Positions 54,501 through 64,000 of a stretch of DNA of 64,000 nucleotides are shown here, piece by piece. The notes beneath the pieces were generated by a model. It was not told the DNA's origin and searched no databases. It was given only the letters and a program-made list of their open reading frames with translations. This stretch comes from Salinispora tropica CNB-440 (GTDB taxonomy: Bacteria; Actinomycetota; Actinomycetes; Mycobacteriales; Micromonosporaceae). The translations under genes and the position numbers were made by a program. The stretch lies in the NCBI RefSeq assembly GCF_000016425.1, contig NC_009380.1:3104144-3168143 (forward strand). The letters are read 5' to 3'. Position 1 is the stretch's first letter; each line of letters begins with the position of its first letter.

Positions 54501-56683
54501 CCCTCCAACCCCGCAATCTCCTCCTCCGTCCCCGACACCACCACCGACCGAGGACCATTCACCGCCGCCACATCCACACCACCAAGCTCCAACTCCCCCA
54601 CCGACCCACCCACCGCCAACATCGCCCCACCCGGCAACCCCTCCATCAACCCACCCCGAGCCGCCACCACCCGACACGCATCCTCCAACGACCACACCCC
54701 AGACACATACGCCGCCACCAACTCACCAACCGAATGACCCACCACAAAATCCGGCACCAAACCCCACGACTCCGCCAACCGAAACAACGCCACCTCCACC
54801 GCAAACAACGCCGGCTGCGCCCACCCCGTCCGATCAAGAACACCACCACCATCAACAAACATCACCTCCCGCAAATCACCCCCCAACAACGGCCCAAACA
54901 CCCCACACACCTCCGCCAACGCCCCCGCAAACACCGGAAACGCCCCCGCCAACTCCCGACCCATCCCCACCCACTGCGCACCCTGACCCGAAAACAAAAC
55001 AGCAGTACGACCCGAACTCACCCGCCCCGACACACCACCACCAGCAGCCACCACCTCCAAACCAGCAGAAAGCTCCGACACCTCCCGACCCACCGCCACA
55101 CCCCGAAACTCCAACCCCGCCCGACCCACACCCAACGACAACCCCACATCCACCGCACGCACACCAACCCCACCACAAAACCCCGCCACACGACCCGCCT
55201 GACCAGCAAGCCCCTCCAACGAACGCCCCGACACAGGCCACAACACCACCGGCGGATCCACCACCTCCACCAACCCCACCGACTCCTCGTCACCAACCAA
55301 CGGAGCCTGCTCCAGGATCACGTGCCCGTTGGTGCCGCTCACACCGAACGACGACACCCCGCCCCGGCGCGGTTGGCCGTGGTCCGGCCACTGCCGCGCC
55401 TCGGTGAGCAGGTGCACCGCGCCGGCCGACCAGTCGACGTGCGAGGAGGGTTCCGAGACGTGCAGGCTCTTGGGCAGCACGCCGTTGCGCAGCGCCATCA
55501 CCATCTTGATCACGCCGCTGACGGCGGCGGCGGCCTGGGCGTGGCCGATGTTGGACTTCACCGAGCCCAACCAGAGGGGCCGGTCCGCCGGCCGGTCGTG
55601 GCCATACGTGGCGATCAGCGCCTCCGCCTCGATCGGGTCGCCGAGGGTGGTGCCGGTACCGTGCGCCTCGATCAGGTCGACGTCGGTCGAGGCGAGCCCG
55701 GCGTTGGCGAGGGCTTGACGAATGACTCGCTGCTGGGCCACCCCGTTCGGAGCGGTCAGGCCGTTGGACGCGCCGTCCTGGTTGATCGCCGAACCGCGGA
55801 TGACGGCGAGCACCGGGTGGCCGTTGCGCTGGGCGTCGGAGAGGCGTTCCAGCAGCAGCATGCCGACTCCCTCACCCCAGCCGGTACCATCGGCGTCATC
55901 GGAGAAGGGCTTGCAGCGGCCGTCGGAGGCCAGGCCACGCTGCCGGCTGAAGGCGACGAACGCGCCAGGGGTCGACATGACGGTGACGCCGCCGGCCAGC
56001 GCCAGGCCGCACTCCCGCTGACGCAGCGCGTGCGCGGCCAGGTGCAGGGCGACCAGCGACGACGAGCACGCGGTGTTGACGGTGACGGCTGGCCCCTCCA
56101 GCCCGAGGCTGTACGCAACCCGCCCGGAGATGACCGCACCGGCGCTGCCGGTGCTCATGTACGCCTCGACGGGTTCGGGCAGCACCGTGAGCCGGTCCCA
56201 GTAGTCCTGGCCGCCGCAGCCGACGAAGACGCCGACAGGGCCGCCGCGTAGCGAGTCGGGGTTGATGCCGGCCCGCTCACACGCCTCCCAACTCGACTCC
56301 AGCACCAGCCGCTGCTGCGGGTCCATGGCCAATGCCTCGCGGGGCGAGATGCCGAAGAACTCGGCGTCGAACTTGGCGGCGTCGTGGACGAAGCCGCCCT
56401 GCCGGACGTAGCTGCTGCCGGCGGCGTCCGGGTCGGCGTCGTAGAGAGCTGCGGTGTCCCAGCCCCGGTCGGTCGGGAAGTCACCGATGGCGTCGACGCC
56501 GTCGGCGACCAGCCGCCACAGATCCTCGGGCGAACTGACCCCGCCCGGGTAGCGGCAGGCCATCCCGATGATCGCGATCGGGTCCTGCTCCTGCGACTCG
56601 ACCTCGCGCAGCCGTTCCCGGGTGCGGTGCAGATCGGCAGTAACCCGCTTCAGATAGTCGAGGAGCTTCTCTTCGTTCGCCAT
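45548..56683 (-). CDS. Type I modular PKS, two terminal modules plus thioesterase
   Basis: A 3711-residue synthase that ends the assembly line. The N-terminal docking coil ([20 protein letters not shown]) is followed by KS-AT-DH-KR-ACP, a second KS-AT-DH-KR-ACP and a TE. Both ATs show GHSVGE and HAFH (malonyl-CoA) and are nearly identical over about 1.3 kb of DNA. The first DH is normal ([10 protein letters not shown]). The second reads [10 protein letters not shown], with Glu in place of the conserved Gly. Both KRs have LDD motifs and GQGNYAAAN. The TE has GYSSGG, LLDTY and GNHF, a complete triad, and should form the macrolactam. The start ATG 56683 has GTGAGG upstream. It is downstream of the one-module PKS, separated by 58 bases. 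Confidence 0.96.
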   Translation of the reverse strand: MANEEKLLDYLKRVTADLHRTRERLREVESQEQDPIAIIGMACRYPGGVSSPEDLWRLVADGVDAIGDFPTDRGWDTAALYDADPDAAGSSYVRQGGFVHDAAKFDAEFFGISPREALAMDPQQRLVLESSWEACERAGINPDSLRGGPVGVFVGCGGQDYWDRLTVLPEPVEAYMSTGSAGAVISGRVAYSLGLEGPAVTVNTACSSSLVALHLAAHALRQRECGLALAGGVTVMSTPGAFVAFSRQRGLASDGRCKPFSDDADGTGWGEGVGMLLLERLSDAQRNGHPVLAVIRGSAINQDGASNGLTAPNGVAQQRVIRQALANAGLASTDVDLIEAHGTGTTLGDPIEAEALIATYGHDRPADRPLWLGSVKSNIGHAQAAAAVSGVIKMVMALRNGVLPKSLHVSEPSSHVDWSAGAVHLLTEARQWPDHGQPRRGGVSSFGVSGTNGHVILEQAPLVGDEESVGLVEVVDPPVVLWPVSGRSLEGLAGQAGRVAGFCGGVGVRAVDVGLSLGVGRAGLEFRGVAVGREVSELSAGLEVVAAGGGVSGRVSSGRTAVLFSGQGAQWVGMGRELAGAFPVFAGALAEVCGVFGPLLGGDLREVMFVDGGGVLDRTGWAQPALFAVEVALFRLAESWGLVPDFVVGHSVGELVAAYVSGVWSLEDACRVVAARGGLMEGLPGGAMLAVGGSVGELELGGVDVAAVNGPRSVVVSGTEEEIAGLEGSLGVWTRRLRVSHAFHSRLMDPMVADFGRVVGGVRGRVGGVAVVSTVTGEVVTDEVLGSVGYWQGQVRGTVRFADAVATLVERGVTRFVEVGPDSVLTGLVAECVPEAAVVVGLQRRGGDQVRAFAAGMGRVWAAGVDLDWAAVHPGGRQVDLPTYAFQHQHYWIDAPADPGDATAMGLDSADHPLLGAAVTLANADSAVLTGRLSLDRHPWLADHVVDGAVVFPGTGYVELALHAGAQVGAETVDELTIETPLVLPERGAVQLQVVVGAADAGQARSIQVYARSADTDARWTRHASGLLTTGRRSTGTVLTEWPPTGAEPVTTDDLYHHLATGGLVYGPVFQGLRRVWRRDDEFYAEVSLPEDVEADGFGLHPAVLDAGLHALGLADGDTFRGLPFAWSGITLHATGAAGVRIRLTPVGSGVRVAVADGVGAPVATVDSLVLRPVQAHRAGAIADALFDLAWQEIGTPTVVTDPDWAYHSAARPELAPTGTAQAVPSADPLARDGATAAALLVLTAGLGADVAGPQAVHDEVNRVLGLVQEWLAGPNTHRLAVLTRGAVGDDVTDLAGAAVWGLLRSAQAENPDRFLLVDADTDQLSDVLSLALAAGEPQVRVRGGVVSVPRLVRQAVASSSVDASLFGTGVVLVTGATGALGSVVARHLVAAHGVRRLLLLSRSGMAASGAADLVAELSAAGARVELAACDVADRVQLAAVLAGASDLSAVVHTAGVLDDGVVSSLSAARVSGVLRPKVDAAWLLDELTRDRELSAFVLFSSMSGVLGAPGQGNYAAANAFLDALAVTRRRAGLPGVSLAWGLWGQGSAMTEKLSDVDRERMARGGVLPLTTEEGLALLDAAVAGEQATLIPARLDVTALRTLGDHLPPVLRGLTGPTRRAVATAATADRPQSDWLAALPENERTDAVRHLVNTHVAAVLGLSGPDAVEAERTFQSLGFDSLTAVELRNALSTAAGLRLPATLIFDYPTPLALTELLHRDLTGALDVPQIRQTVTTTAGIDEPVAIVGMACRYPGGVSSPEDLWRLVAEGVDAIDGFPVDRGWDLDRLYDPSGSRPDTSYAAEGGFLPGAGEFDPVFFGISPREAVLMDPQQRQLLEVSWEAFERAGIDPASVRGSATGVFAGVMYHDYVSGHSAGSVVSGRISYTFGLEGPAVSVDTACSSSLVAMHLAGQALRSGECDLALAGGVTVMATPETFVEFSRQRGLAPDGRCKPFAAGADGTGWSEGVGVLVLERLSDARRNGHRVYGVVRGSAVNQDGASNGLTAPNGPAQQRVIRQALGNAGVSAAEVDVVEAHGTGTTLGDPIEAQAIVATYGRDRDRPLWLGSVKSNIGHTQAAAGVAGVIKMVMAMEHGMVPRTLHVDEPTPHVDWSAGDVRLAIDPVEWPAVDRPRRAGVSSFGISGTNAHVVLEQAPLVGDEESVGLVEVVDPPVVLWPVSGRSLEGLAGQAGRVAGFCGGVGVRAVDVGLSLGVGRAGLEFRGVAVGREVSELSAGLEVVAAGGGVSGRVSSGRTAVLFSGQGAQWVGMGRELAGAFPVFAGALAEVCGVFGPLLGGDLREVMFVDGGGVLDRTGWAQPALFAVEVALFRLAESWGLVPDFVVGHSVGELVAAYVSGVWSLEDACRVVAARGGLMEGLPGGAMLAVGGSVGELELGGVDVAAVNGPRSVVVSGTEEEIAGLEGSLGVWTRRLRVSHAFHSRLMDPMVADFGRVVGGVRGRVGGVAVVSTVTGEVVTDEVLGSVGYWQGQVRGTVRFADAVATLVERGVTRFVEVGPDSVLTGLVAECVPEAAVVVGLQRRGGDQVRAFAAGMGRVWAAGVDLDWAVVHPGGRQVDLPTYAFQHQHYWLHDTGADNVTAAGLLDAEHPLLSAVTTLPDTDGLIATGRLSRRTHPWLADHALGETVVLPGTGLVELAVHAGAQVGCDRLAELVLQAPLVVPDDGGIQVQVAVGAPGADGARPVTVYSRHQDEPWTRHASGLVAPAPPTPTADPPAPWPPAAATPVDLDGLYERMADVGLVYGPVFQGLRAAWRHGDEVYAEVALPADTTDADRFHLHPGLFDAALHAIGLSRGEGTSAVPFSWTGVTVHATGAVALRVTVTPTGPEQVALTLADESGATVARVDSLVLREIDASQLVAARGARQEHLYRVDWTPVPLPTTRATGRWALIGADEFKVAAALDTVGLAAEAHPGLDALTAALDAGAAAPDVLVASVQPDCHDLAAGARQTTGHLLALLQTWLVDERLASSRLMILTHGAQGTTVTEPAAAAAWGLARSAQSENPGRIVLVDLDDHDESALALPAVLAGGEPQLVLREGVAHAARLVTAGDPDGTSGSTLTADGTVLLTGAGGTLGRFVARHLVETHGVRHLLLASRRGPDADGMAALRADLTARGAEVTVAACDLADRDAVAALLAGVSADHPLTGVVHAAGLLDDGTIPSLTRERLDAVLRPKVDAATHLHELTRDADLTAFVLFSSAAGVLGGPGQGNYAAANAFLDALANARRAAGLPAQSLAWGPWAGGGMADNLGGTDRARMSRGGVLSMSSEEGLDLLDAALSRTDAVLVPVKADLRAPAAGEVPPILRALVSPARRSASGPTRPDPAALRRTLAGLDADGQGALLRDLVRTRAATVLGHTRPDDVDPALRFVELGFDSLTAMELRNALNEVTGLRLDTGVVFDHGSIAELAALLRTELAAPPAEEDTGPTDAADTMSALFRSAVKGGRVQQGLSLLHAVADIRPTFDGPPDLPEIPAPRRLARGDQGPAIVCLPSPMALGGDQQYARFTAEFGGTRDVWTLPVPGFGRDESLPASSDAAVRVFAEMVRPIAEQGPYVIVGYSSGGLFAHATAGELERQGHGPTGVVLLDTYLTTGSTTATFFTHMLDSLLDREATFGEFSSARLSAMGRYIRLLESCPIDSIGTPVLFVRPQESIVAGDDDGWRATWETPHTLREVPGNHFTMMEGQVGATASVVRDWISQ
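45551..46225 (-). other. Terminal thioesterase domain
   Basis: About 220 residues at the end of the PKS. Ser is in [10 protein letters not shown], Asp in VVLLDTY, and His in VPGNHFTMM. It releases the chain, here most likely by attack of the deprotected amine to give the macrolactam. Confidence 0.88.
46385..51470 (-). other. Final PKS module (KS-AT malonyl-DH-KR-ACP)
   Basis: Approximate limits. [30 protein letters not shown] (malonyl). [12 protein letters not shown], altered, with [10 protein letters not shown] intact. [11 protein letters not shown] with [19 protein letters not shown]. It gives an alpha,beta-alkene if the DH works, otherwise a beta-hydroxyl. Confidence 0.8.
48929..50239 (-). 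repeat. AT-domain repeat, copy in final module
   Basis: About 1.31 kb covering the post-KS linker and AT. It matches 54005-55315 almost base for base (offset 5076; I noticed one difference near 49000). Codon use here is rich in G- and T-ending codons. It continues in the same style into the KS of this module. Confidence 0.9.
51530..56590 (-). other. Penultimate PKS module (KS-AT malonyl-DH-KR-ACP)
   Basis: Approximate limits. [30 protein letters not shown] (malonyl). [12 protein letters not shown] and [21 protein letters not shown] with [19 protein letters not shown]. An alkene is predicted. Confidence 0.85.
54005..55315 (-). repeat. AT-domain repeat, copy in penultimate module
   Basis: Partner of 48929-50239. 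Here the block has sharp edges: flanking KS and DH sequence returns to C-ending codons at once. Confidence 0.9.
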
Positions 56684-56741
56684 CTGAACCTCACCAAACT
56701 CGTTGCCAGCGGGACACGTTCCGGGGGAGCGCGGTGGCGGC

Positions 56742-59700
56742 TCAGGTCATCCCGAGTTCCTTGTCGATCAGGTTGAACACGTCGTCGGCGGAGGCCGTTT
56801 CGAGGCGGTCGACCAGGGTGGCGCCCGCGGTGGTGCTGAGGGTTTCGTTGAGCTTCGCCAGCAACGACTGGAGCCGGGCGGTCACCCGGTTCCGCTCGAT
56901 CTCCTCCGGCGGGAGGCCGGCGACGGTGGCCTCGAGCCGGTCCAGCTCGGCGAGCAGGCCGCCGGCGGTGTCGCCGGTGTACCCGAGTTCGGCGCGGAGC
57001 TGGTCGGCGAGGGCGAGCGGGGTCGGGTGGTCGAAGACCAGGGTTGCGGAGAGCCGGAGGCCGGTGGCGGCGCTGAGCCGGTTGCGCAACTCCACGGCCG
57101 TCACCGAGTCCATGCCGAGGTCCTTGAAGGCGCGCCGCGGTTCCACCGAGTCCGCGTCGCCGTATCCCAGGACAGCGGCCACGTTTGTGCGGACCGTATC
57201 GAGCAGTAGGGCGCGCTGCTCGGCCTCGGGCAACGCGGCGAGCCGGTCGGCGAGGGCCGAGGACGACGGCGTGTCGGTGGATTCGGTGGCCTCGGGTGCG
57301 GCGTCGGGGAGCGCGGTGAGCAGCGGCCGTGGCCGGGCCAGGGTGTAGATCGGGGCGAACCGGGCCCAGTCGATGTCGGCGACGACGAGGTGACTCTCAT
57401 CGTGGTCGAGGGCCTGCCCGAGCGCGTCGACAGCGAGTCGGGGGTCCATGACGCCGACACCAAGCCGGTCGAGGTGCGCGCCGACCTCGCCGCCGGCCAT
57501 GCCGCCGCCCCAGCTGCCCCAGGCAACGGAGGTGGCGACCACGCCGCGGGTCCGCCGCCGATGGGCCAACGCGTCGAGGTACGCATTCGCGGTGGCGTAA
57601 CCGGCCTGCCCGGCACTGCCCCACACCGCCGCCCCGGAGGAGAACAACACGAACGCCTCCAACGGCCGGTCGGCCAGCAACGCGTCCAGATGCACCGCAC
57701 CCAACACCTTGGCCCGACACACATCAGCGAAGTCGTCGAGACCGGTCTCACCCAACGGCACCTCCGGACGCAACACCCCAGCAGCATGGAAAACCGCGGT
57801 CAGGTCATCACCCAGATCAGCCAGCAACGCAGCCACCGCATCACGATCAGCCACATCACAGACGACGACATCAACACCGCGGTGCCGGGCCACCAGGTCG
57901 GCCGCACCCGGAGCGTCCAATCCCCGCCGGCTGGCCAACACCACCCGATCCGCACCACCAGCGAGCAACCACTCCGTGACATGCTCACCAACACCACCAG
58001 TGCCACCAGTCACCAGAACAGTGCCGCTCGGTCGCCAGCGCCGTTCGGACGTGCCGACAGCCGGCCAACGGACCATCCGCCGGGCCAACACTCCGACCGT
58101 ACGGACGGCAACCTGATCCTCACCCCCATCCGCAAGCACGTCGACGAACCGCTCAACATGAGCATCAGTCCAGTCCACAGGCAGATCAACCAAGCCACCC
58201 CACCAGTCGGGATAGTCAAGGGAAAGCACCGTACCCAAACCCCACAACGCACCCTGCGCGAGATCGATGACCGGCTCGAACCGATCAATCGCCACACCAC
58301 CAGAGGTGACGCACCAGACTCGCCCCATACGGCCGGTGACAGCGAGCGCCTGAATCAGCCTCACCGTGTCGACAACACCAGCGGAGAGCCCGACACCAGT
58401 GTCGTCCCGACTGTCATCGAGGGCGAGCAGGGACACCACCCCCGCCGGAATGTCCCCAACCGGCAGATCAACACCAACAACCATGACCACCTCGGCACCA
58501 CGCGCGGCCAGCCCCTCGATGACCGCCCGTACCCGCGCGTCGCCGGCCAACGTCACCGGGACCACGACCCACCAGGCACCGGACAGCTCCCCGCCAACGG
58601 GCAAATCCGTCGAGCGCCACACCACCCGATACCGCCAGCCGTCCACCGTGGCGGACGCGTTCTGCCGGGACCGCCAGGACGTCAGGCCGGGCAGCACCTC
58701 GCTGACGGTCTCGGCGTCGACGCCGAGACCATCGGCGAGGGCATCAACATCGGCGCGTTCGACGGCGTCCCAGAATCCGGCATCGGTTCCGGCGGCGGTC
58801 GGGGCGGCGACGGTCGGCTCGATCCAGTAGCGCTGGTGTTGGAAGGCGTAGGTGGGCAGCTCCGCCCGGCGGGTGCCCGGCAGGGCGGTGGTCCAGTCCA
58901 CGTCGACGCCGCGCACGTGCAGCTCGGCCAGCGAGGTGAGCAACCGGTCCAGGCCGCCGTCGTCGCGTCGCAGGGTGCCGGTGACCACCACCGGGCGGTC
59001 CGTCGACTCCAGCGTCTCCTGCATCCCCATGCCGAGCACGGGATGCGGGCTGACCTCCACGTACGCGGTCCAGCCCTGTTCGGCGAGCGAACGGATCGCC
59101 GGGTCGAACCGGACAGTGTTCCGCAGGTTCTCGTACCAGTAGCGGGCGTCGAGGGTGGCCGTGTCGATCCAGTCGCCGGTAACGGTGGAGAGCATCCGGA
59201 TCGTCCCGGTACGCGGGTTGATCGCGGCCAGGTCCTCCAGCAGCCGGTGTTCCAGCGCCTCCACCTGCGCCGAGTGGGAGGCGTAGTCGACGGCCACCTG
59301 CTTGACCCGCACCCCCTCCTCGGTGAGCGCGGCGACGAGGTCACGCAGCGCCTGCGGGGTGCCGGAGACCACGACCGAACCGGTGCCGTTGACCACGGCG
59401 AGGGAGATGTCACCCGCCCACCGGGCGATCCGTTCCTGCACCTGGTCAGCGGGCAGCCCAACGGAGACCATGCCGCCGTGACCCACCAGCTTCTCACCGA
59501 TGGCACGGCTACGCAGGGTGACCACCCGCGCCCCGTCAGCGAGGGAGAGCGCCCCGGCCACGCAGGCGGCGGCGATCTCACCCTGCGAGTGACCGACCAC
59601 GGCGTCCGGCTCGACGCCGTACGCGCGCCAGGTGGCGGCGAGGGAGACCAGCATCGCCCAGAGGGCGGGCTGGACGACGTCCACCCACTCCAGAGAGGTC

Positions 59701-61496
59701 GCCCCGGGTCCGCCGCGCACCACGTCGAGCAGGTCCCAGTCGACGTAGGCGCGCAGCTCGGCGGCGCAGCGCCGCATCCGCTCGGCGAAGACGGGCGAGG
59801 AGTCCAGCAGGGCGGCGGCCATGCCAACCCACTGGGCGCCCTGACCGGGGAAGACGAAGACGACCCGCCCGGCGGCGTCGGCGGTGCCGGTGACCGCGAT
59901 CGGGGACGGCTGACCGGCGGCGACCGAGGCGAGTGCGGCGCGCAGTTGCGGCAGGTCCCCGCCGAGCGCAACAGCCCGGTGGTCGAGTCGGGCCCGGCCG
60001 GCCAGCGTACGGCCCACCGAGGCGAGGTCGGCCTGCTCGTGGTCCAGGTGGGACAGCAGTCGTTCGGCCTGGGCGCGCAGCGCCCGGTCGGTGTGCCCCG
60101 AGAGCACCCACGGCAGTTCCGTCGGGATGGCCGGCTGCTCGTCCTCCTCGGCCGGGGGCACCTCCTCCAACACGACGTGGGTGTTGGTGCCGCTGATACC
60201 GAAGGAGGAGACCGCGCAGCGGCGAGCCCGGGAGGTCTGCGGCCAGTCGACCGGCTCGGTGAGTAGTCGCACTGTCCCCGGAGACCAGTCGATCTCACCG
60301 CTGGGATGGTCGACGTGCAGGGTCTGGGGCAGCACGCCGTGTCGCATCGCCTGCACCATCTTGATCACCCCGCCGACTCCGGCGGCGGCCTGTGAGTGGC
60401 CGATGTTGGACTTGAGCGAGCCGACCCAGAGCGGACGGTCGACGGGGCGGTCCTTGCCGTAGGTGGCGAAGAGCGCCTGCGCCTCGATCGGGTCGCCGAG
60501 CCGGGTGCCCGTGCCGTGCGCCTCGACTGCGTCGATGTCCTGCGCAGCGAGCCGGGCGTTGGCCAGCGCGGCCCGGATGACCCGACGCTGGGAGGGGCCG
60601 TTGGGAGCGGTGAGGCCGTTGGACGCACCGTCCTGGTTGGTCGCGGAGCCCCGGATGACGGCGAGGACGGGGTGGCCGTTGCGGCGGGCGTCGGAGAGCC
60701 GTTCCAACACCACCACACCGGCGCCCTCGGCCCAGCCGGTGCCGTCGGCGGCGGCGGCGAACGACTTGCATCGGCCGTCGAAGGACAGCGCCCGCTGCCG
60801 GGAGAACTCGACGAAAGCGTCGGGGGTGCCGATCACGGTGACGCCACCGGCGACGGCGAGCGAGGACTCCCCGGACCGCAGCGACTGGCAGGCCGAATGC
60901 AGGGCGACCAGTGAGGACGAGCAGCCGGTGTCGACGCTGACCGCCGGGCCTTCCAGGCCGAGGGTGTAGGACAGCCGGCCGGAGACGATGCTGCCGGCGC
61001 CCCAGCTGTTCGGGTAGTCGTGGTAGACGACGCCGGCGAATACGGCGGTGGGGCTGCCCCTGAGCGCCAGTGGGTCGATACCGGCCCGCTCCAACGCCTC
61101 CCAGGACGTCTCCAGGAACAGCCGCTGCTGCGGGTCCATCTCGGCGGCCTCGCGGGGCGAGATACCGAAGAACGTCGGGTCGAAGTCGGCGGCGTCGTGG
61201 AGGAATCCGCCGTGCCGGGTGTAACTGGTGCCCGGGTGCTCCGGGTCCGGGTCGTAGAGCCGTTCGAGATCCCAGCCCCGGTCGGTGGGCATGCCGGAGA
61301 TGGCGTCGGTGCCGGCCGCAACGAGGTCCCACAGCGCCTCGGGTGAGTCGACCCCGCCCGGATAGCGGCAGCCCATACCGACGATGGCGATGGGCTCGGC
61401 GGCGCGCTCCTCCATGTCGCGGAGCCGCTCGCTGGTCTCGTGCAGGTCGGCCGTTACCCGCCGCAGGTAGTCACGAAGCTTCTGTTCGTTGGACAT
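56742..61496 (-). CDS. Type I modular PKS, single module KS-AT-KR-ACP
   Basis: A 1584-residue one-module synthase. Order: N-terminal docking coil ([14 protein letters not shown]); KS with Cys in VDTGCSSSL (Gly where Ala is usual), EAHGTGT and KSNIGHS; AT with GHSQGE and YASH, so methylmalonyl-CoA; a dimerisation element between AT and KR ([17 protein letters not shown]) typical of KR-only modules; KR with [13 protein letters not shown] and no LDD motif (GVLRPEV), which suggests an A-type ketoreductase; ACP with GMDSVTAVE; and a C-terminal docking domain ([12 protein letters not shown]). It adds a methyl-branched unit with a hydroxyl. It passes the chain to the two-module PKS 58 bases downstream. 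Confidence 0.95.
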   Translation of the reverse strand: MSNEQKLRDYLRRVTADLHETSERLRDMEERAAEPIAIVGMGCRYPGGVDSPEALWDLVAAGTDAISGMPTDRGWDLERLYDPDPEHPGTSYTRHGGFLHDAADFDPTFFGISPREAAEMDPQQRLFLETSWEALERAGIDPLALRGSPTAVFAGVVYHDYPNSWGAGSIVSGRLSYTLGLEGPAVSVDTGCSSSLVALHSACQSLRSGESSLAVAGGVTVIGTPDAFVEFSRQRALSFDGRCKSFAAAADGTGWAEGAGVVVLERLSDARRNGHPVLAVIRGSATNQDGASNGLTAPNGPSQRRVIRAALANARLAAQDIDAVEAHGTGTRLGDPIEAQALFATYGKDRPVDRPLWVGSLKSNIGHSQAAAGVGGVIKMVQAMRHGVLPQTLHVDHPSGEIDWSPGTVRLLTEPVDWPQTSRARRCAVSSFGISGTNTHVVLEEVPPAEEDEQPAIPTELPWVLSGHTDRALRAQAERLLSHLDHEQADLASVGRTLAGRARLDHRAVALGGDLPQLRAALASVAAGQPSPIAVTGTADAAGRVVFVFPGQGAQWVGMAAALLDSSPVFAERMRRCAAELRAYVDWDLLDVVRGGPGATSLEWVDVVQPALWAMLVSLAATWRAYGVEPDAVVGHSQGEIAAACVAGALSLADGARVVTLRSRAIGEKLVGHGGMVSVGLPADQVQERIARWAGDISLAVVNGTGSVVVSGTPQALRDLVAALTEEGVRVKQVAVDYASHSAQVEALEHRLLEDLAAINPRTGTIRMLSTVTGDWIDTATLDARYWYENLRNTVRFDPAIRSLAEQGWTAYVEVSPHPVLGMGMQETLESTDRPVVVTGTLRRDDGGLDRLLTSLAELHVRGVDVDWTTALPGTRRAELPTYAFQHQRYWIEPTVAAPTAAGTDAGFWDAVERADVDALADGLGVDAETVSEVLPGLTSWRSRQNASATVDGWRYRVVWRSTDLPVGGELSGAWWVVVPVTLAGDARVRAVIEGLAARGAEVVMVVGVDLPVGDIPAGVVSLLALDDSRDDTGVGLSAGVVDTVRLIQALAVTGRMGRVWCVTSGGVAIDRFEPVIDLAQGALWGLGTVLSLDYPDWWGGLVDLPVDWTDAHVERFVDVLADGGEDQVAVRTVGVLARRMVRWPAVGTSERRWRPSGTVLVTGGTGGVGEHVTEWLLAGGADRVVLASRRGLDAPGAADLVARHRGVDVVVCDVADRDAVAALLADLGDDLTAVFHAAGVLRPEVPLGETGLDDFADVCRAKVLGAVHLDALLADRPLEAFVLFSSGAAVWGSAGQAGYATANAYLDALAHRRRTRGVVATSVAWGSWGGGMAGGEVGAHLDRLGVGVMDPRLAVDALGQALDHDESHLVVADIDWARFAPIYTLARPRPLLTALPDAAPEATESTDTPSSSALADRLAALPEAEQRALLLDTVRTNVAAVLGYGDADSVEPRRAFKDLGMDSVTAVELRNRLSAATGLRLSATLVFDHPTPLALADQLRAELGYTGDTAGGLLAELDRLEATVAGLPPEEIERNRVTARLQSLLAKLNETLSTTAGATLVDRLETASADDVFNLIDKELGMT
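57300..58650 (-). repeat. KR-domain repeat, copy 1
   Basis: About 1.35 kb that matches 62116-63466 (offset about 4816) nearly perfectly. I saw a short divergent stretch at the segment encoding the C-terminal KR loop (about 57425-57480) and a three-base indel near 57495. Confidence 0.88.
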
Positions 61497-61536
61497 CAGG
61501 AACCCATTCGTGGACGGGGCCGGCAGGGCGGACGGT

Positions 61537-64000
61537 TCATGAGGTGCCGAACTTGCTATCGATGAATTCGAAGAGGTCGTCGTCGGAGGCGGTGTCGAGG
61601 TCCTCGGTCACGCTGACGACCTCGGCCGGGCGTTGATCGGCGGTCCAGGTCGCGAGCAGGGCCTTGAGCCGCTCCCCCACCCCGGCACGGATGCTCTCGT
61701 CGAGAGCGGCCACCGCATCAGTGTCCAGCGTGGACAAGGTCGCCTGGAGCCGGTCGAGGTCGTTGAGCAGGGTGACGCCCCCCGCGTCGGCGGGCGCCAG
61801 CTCGGTGAGCAGGTGCCGGGCCAGTTCGATCGGGGTCGGGTGGTCGAAGACCAGCGTGGCGGGCAGCCGCAGCGCGGTCTCGGTGGCGAGCCGGTTGCGC
61901 AGCTCGACGGCGGTCAACGAGTCGAAGCCGGCTTCCTTGAACGCCCGCTCTGGCTCTACGTCGGCGTCGGAGGCGTACCCGAGGACGGCGGCGACCTGGT
62001 CGCGGACCAGTGCGAGGATGGTGTCCAGGCGGTCCGGTGTCGGCATCGCGGCGAGCTGTCCGGCGAGGTCGGCGGTGGCGGCGACCGGGGTGGCCGGTTC
62101 GCTCTCCGGGTGGGCGTCGGGGAGCGCGGTGAGCAGCGGCCGTGGCCGGGCCAGAGTGTAGATCGGGGCGAACCGGGCCCAGTCGATGTCGGCGACGACG
62201 AGGTGACTCTCATCGTGGTCGAGAGCCTGCCGTAGCGCCTGGACAGCGAGCCCGGGGTCCATCGGCGGGGTGCCCTGTCGGCGCAGGTGCGCGCCGACCT
62301 CGCCGCCGGCCATGCCGCCGCCGCCCCAGCTGCCCCAGGCAACGGAGGTGGCGACCACGCCGCGGGTCCGCCGCCGATGGGCCAACGCGTCGAGGTACGC
62401 ATTCGCGGTGGCGTAACCGGCCTGCCCGGCACTGCCCCACACCGCCGCCCCGGAGGAGAACAACACGAACGCCTCCAACGGCCGGTCGGCCAGCAACGCG
62501 TCCAGATGCACCGCACCCAACACCTTGGCCCGACACACATCAGCGAAGTCGTCGAGACCGGTCTCACCCAACGGCACCTCCGGACGCAACACCCCAGCAG
62601 CATGGAAAACCGCGGTCAGGTCATCACCCAGATCAGCCAGCAACGCAGCCACCGCATCACGATCAGCCACATCACAGACGACGACATCAACACCGCGGTG
62701 CCGGGCCACCAGGTCGGCCGCACCCGGAGCGTCCAATCCCCGCCGGCTGGCCAACACCACCCGATCCGCACCACCAGCGAGCAACCACTCCGTGACATGC
62801 TCACCAACACCACCAGTGCCACCAGTCACCAGAACAGTGCCGCTCGGTCGCCAGCGCCGTTCGGACGTGCCGACAGCCGGCCAACGGACCATCCGCCGGG
62901 CCAACACTCCGACCGTACGGACGGCAACCTGATCCTCACCCCCATCCGCAAGCACGTCGACGAACCGCTCAACATGAGCATCAGTCCAGTCCACAGGCAG
63001 ATCAACCAAGCCACCCCACCAGTCGGGATAGTCAAGGGAAAGCACCGTACCCAAACCCCACAACGCACCCTGCGCGAGATCGATGACCGGCTCGAACCGA
63101 TCAATCGCCACACCACCAGAGGTGACGCACCAGACTCGCCCCATACGGCCGGTGACAGCGAGCGCCTGAATCAGCCTCACCGTGTCGACAACACCAGCGG
63201 AGAGCCCGACACCAGTGTCGTCCCGACTGTCATCGAGGGCGAGCAGGGACACCACCCCCGCCGGAATGTCCCCAACCGGCAGATCAACACCAACAACCAT
63301 GACCACCTCGGCACCACGCGCGGCCAGCCCCTCGATGACCGCCCGTACCCGCGCGTCGCCGGCCAACGTCACCGGGACCACGACCCACCAGGCACCGGAC
63401 AGCTCCCCGCCAACGGGCAAATCCGTCGAGCGCCACACCACCCGATACCGCCAGCCGTCGAGGGTGGAGGCATCCCGATGCCGTGAGCGCCAGGCGGCTA
63501 GGCCGGGCAGCACCTCGTCGACGACGTCGGGGGCGACGCCGAGACCATCGGCGAGGGCGTCAACATCGGCGCGTTCGACGGCGTCCCAGAACCCGCCGTC
63601 GGTGCCGTCGGTAGCGGTGCCGTCGGTAGCTGTGCCGTCGGTAGCTGTGCCGTCGGTAGCTGTGCCGTCGGTGCGGTCGGGCTCGATCCAGTAGTGCTGG
63701 TGTTGGAAGGCATACGTCGGCAAATCAACCTGCCGCCCACCCGGATGCACCGCAGCCCAATCCAGATCAACACCAGCAGCCCACACCCGCCCCATCCCCG
63801 CCGCAAACGCCCGCACCTGATCACCACCACGCCGCTGCAACCCCACCACCACCGCCGCCTCCGGCACACACTCCGCCACCAACCCCGTCAACACACTGTC
63901 CGGACCAACCTCCACAAACCGCGTCACCCCACGCTCCACCAACGTCGCCACCGCATCCGCAAACCGCACCGTCCCCCGCACCTGCCCCTGCCAATACCCC
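61537..64000 (-). CDS. Type I modular PKS, C-terminal part (AT end-KR-ACP); 5' end beyond window
   Basis: The reading frame is open at the right edge; about 820 residues are visible. They cover the end of an AT, a dimerisation element interrupted by a DGTAT repeat, a KR ([13 protein letters not shown], no LDD, so A-type), an ACP (GFDSLTAVE) and a docking domain ending [13 protein letters not shown]. The AT fragment is identical to the HAFH malonyl ATs at 48929 and 54005 as far as it goes, so malonyl-CoA is likely. KR and ACP-proximal DNA is nearly identical to the next gene. It ends 40 bases before that gene and feeds it. Confidence 0.93.
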   Translation of the reverse strand, partial: GYWQGQVRGTVRFADAVATLVERGVTRFVEVGPDSVLTGLVAECVPEAAVVVGLQRRGGDQVRAFAAGMGRVWAAGVDLDWAAVHPGGRQVDLPTYAFQHQHYWIEPDRTDGTATDGTATDGTATDGTATDGTDGGFWDAVERADVDALADGLGVAPDVVDEVLPGLAAWRSRHRDASTLDGWRYRVVWRSTDLPVGGELSGAWWVVVPVTLAGDARVRAVIEGLAARGAEVVMVVGVDLPVGDIPAGVVSLLALDDSRDDTGVGLSAGVVDTVRLIQALAVTGRMGRVWCVTSGGVAIDRFEPVIDLAQGALWGLGTVLSLDYPDWWGGLVDLPVDWTDAHVERFVDVLADGGEDQVAVRTVGVLARRMVRWPAVGTSERRWRPSGTVLVTGGTGGVGEHVTEWLLAGGADRVVLASRRGLDAPGAADLVARHRGVDVVVCDVADRDAVAALLADLGDDLTAVFHAAGVLRPEVPLGETGLDDFADVCRAKVLGAVHLDALLADRPLEAFVLFSSGAAVWGSAGQAGYATANAYLDALAHRRRTRGVVATSVAWGSWGGGGMAGGEVGAHLRRQGTPPMDPGLAVQALRQALDHDESHLVVADIDWARFAPIYTLARPRPLLTALPDAHPESEPATPVAATADLAGQLAAMPTPDRLDTILALVRDQVAAVLGYASDADVEPERAFKEAGFDSLTAVELRNRLATETALRLPATLVFDHPTPIELARHLLTELAPADAGGVTLLNDLDRLQATLSTLDTDAVAALDESIRAGVGERLKALLATWTADQRPAEVVSVTEDLDTASDDDLFEFIDSKFGTS
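62116..63466 (-). repeat. KR-domain repeat, copy 2
   Basis: Partner of 57300-58650. It lies in the upstream PKS gene, in the same position within the module. Confidence 0.88.
63597..63671 (-). repeat. 15-bp tandem repeat encoding DGTAT
   Basis: About five units of GTGCCGTCGGTAGCT (plus-strand reading), in frame. They encode repeated Asp-Gly-Thr-Ala-Thr in the linker before the KR dimerisation element. The sister gene lacks the repeat at the same place. Confidence 0.9.
63684..64000 (-). repeat. AT-domain repeat, third copy (cut by window edge)
   Basis: Matches 54004-54320 exactly as far as I can compare (offset 9680) and continues off the window. Confidence 0.88.

Noticed and set aside
13827..64000. 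Assigning the cluster to a named compound such as incednine, salinilactam or lobosamide
   Set aside because: The visible starter genes fit the family, but the module order in view (malonyl, two methylmalonyl, malonyl at the start) could not be matched with confidence and the middle modules are outside the window.

Overview
The window is high-GC actinobacterial DNA, most like Micromonosporaceae (Micromonospora/Salinispora) in gene style, codon use and gene content. Almost all of it belongs to one large modular type I polyketide synthase (PKS) cluster. The gene set predicts a polyene macrolactam that starts from a beta-amino acid, as in the vicenistatin, incednine and hitachimycin families. The cluster continues past the right edge.

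Layout. 1-1020: the end of a sensor kinase and its NarL-type response regulator (+). 1101-7434 (-): a MacB/FtsX-type ABC exporter downstream of a large LAL (MalT-like) activator. 7435-8310: no intact gene, with the eroded ends of two different transposases. 8311-10576 (-): type II thioesterase and acyl-CoA carboxylase beta subunit. 10810-13234: a DHA2 drug exporter divergent from a TetR repressor. 13343-13609 (-): an orphan PqqD-like protein. 13827-36899 (-): P450, ferredoxin and a 7166-residue PKS (loading ACP plus four KS-AT-DH-KR-ACP modules). 37255-45527: starter-unit genes, namely KamA-type aminomutase, fold-type-I PLP enzyme, discrete acyltransferase, two adenylation enzymes, stand-alone ACP and aminopeptidase. 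45548-64000 (-): the end of the assembly line, with a 5'-truncated PKS, a one-module PKS and a two-module PKS with terminal thioesterase.

How it fits together. Glutamate is probably converted to beta-glutamate (aminomutase) and then to 3-aminobutyrate (PLP enzyme acting as a decarboxylase). One adenylation enzyme loads it on the discrete ACP. The second caps the amine with an amino acid. The acyltransferase moves the dipeptide to the loading ACP of the 13827-35327 PKS. Its four modules take malonyl, methylmalonyl, methylmalonyl and malonyl units, and each carries DH and KR, giving a dimethyl tetraene. Middle modules must lie beyond 64000. The last modules add (malonyl, KR), (methylmalonyl, KR), (malonyl, DH-KR) and (malonyl, altered DH-KR). 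The peptidase then removes the cap and the TE closes the lactam. P450 and ferredoxin tailor the product. The carboxylase supplies extender units and the type II TE clears stalled chains.

The most noteworthy points are the copied AT and KR segments with codon use unlike their surroundings, a repeated TAGGGG box upstream of several cluster operons (a candidate LAL activator site), aminomutase residues that argue against lysine as substrate, a damaged DH motif in the final module, and an orphan PqqD-like gene.
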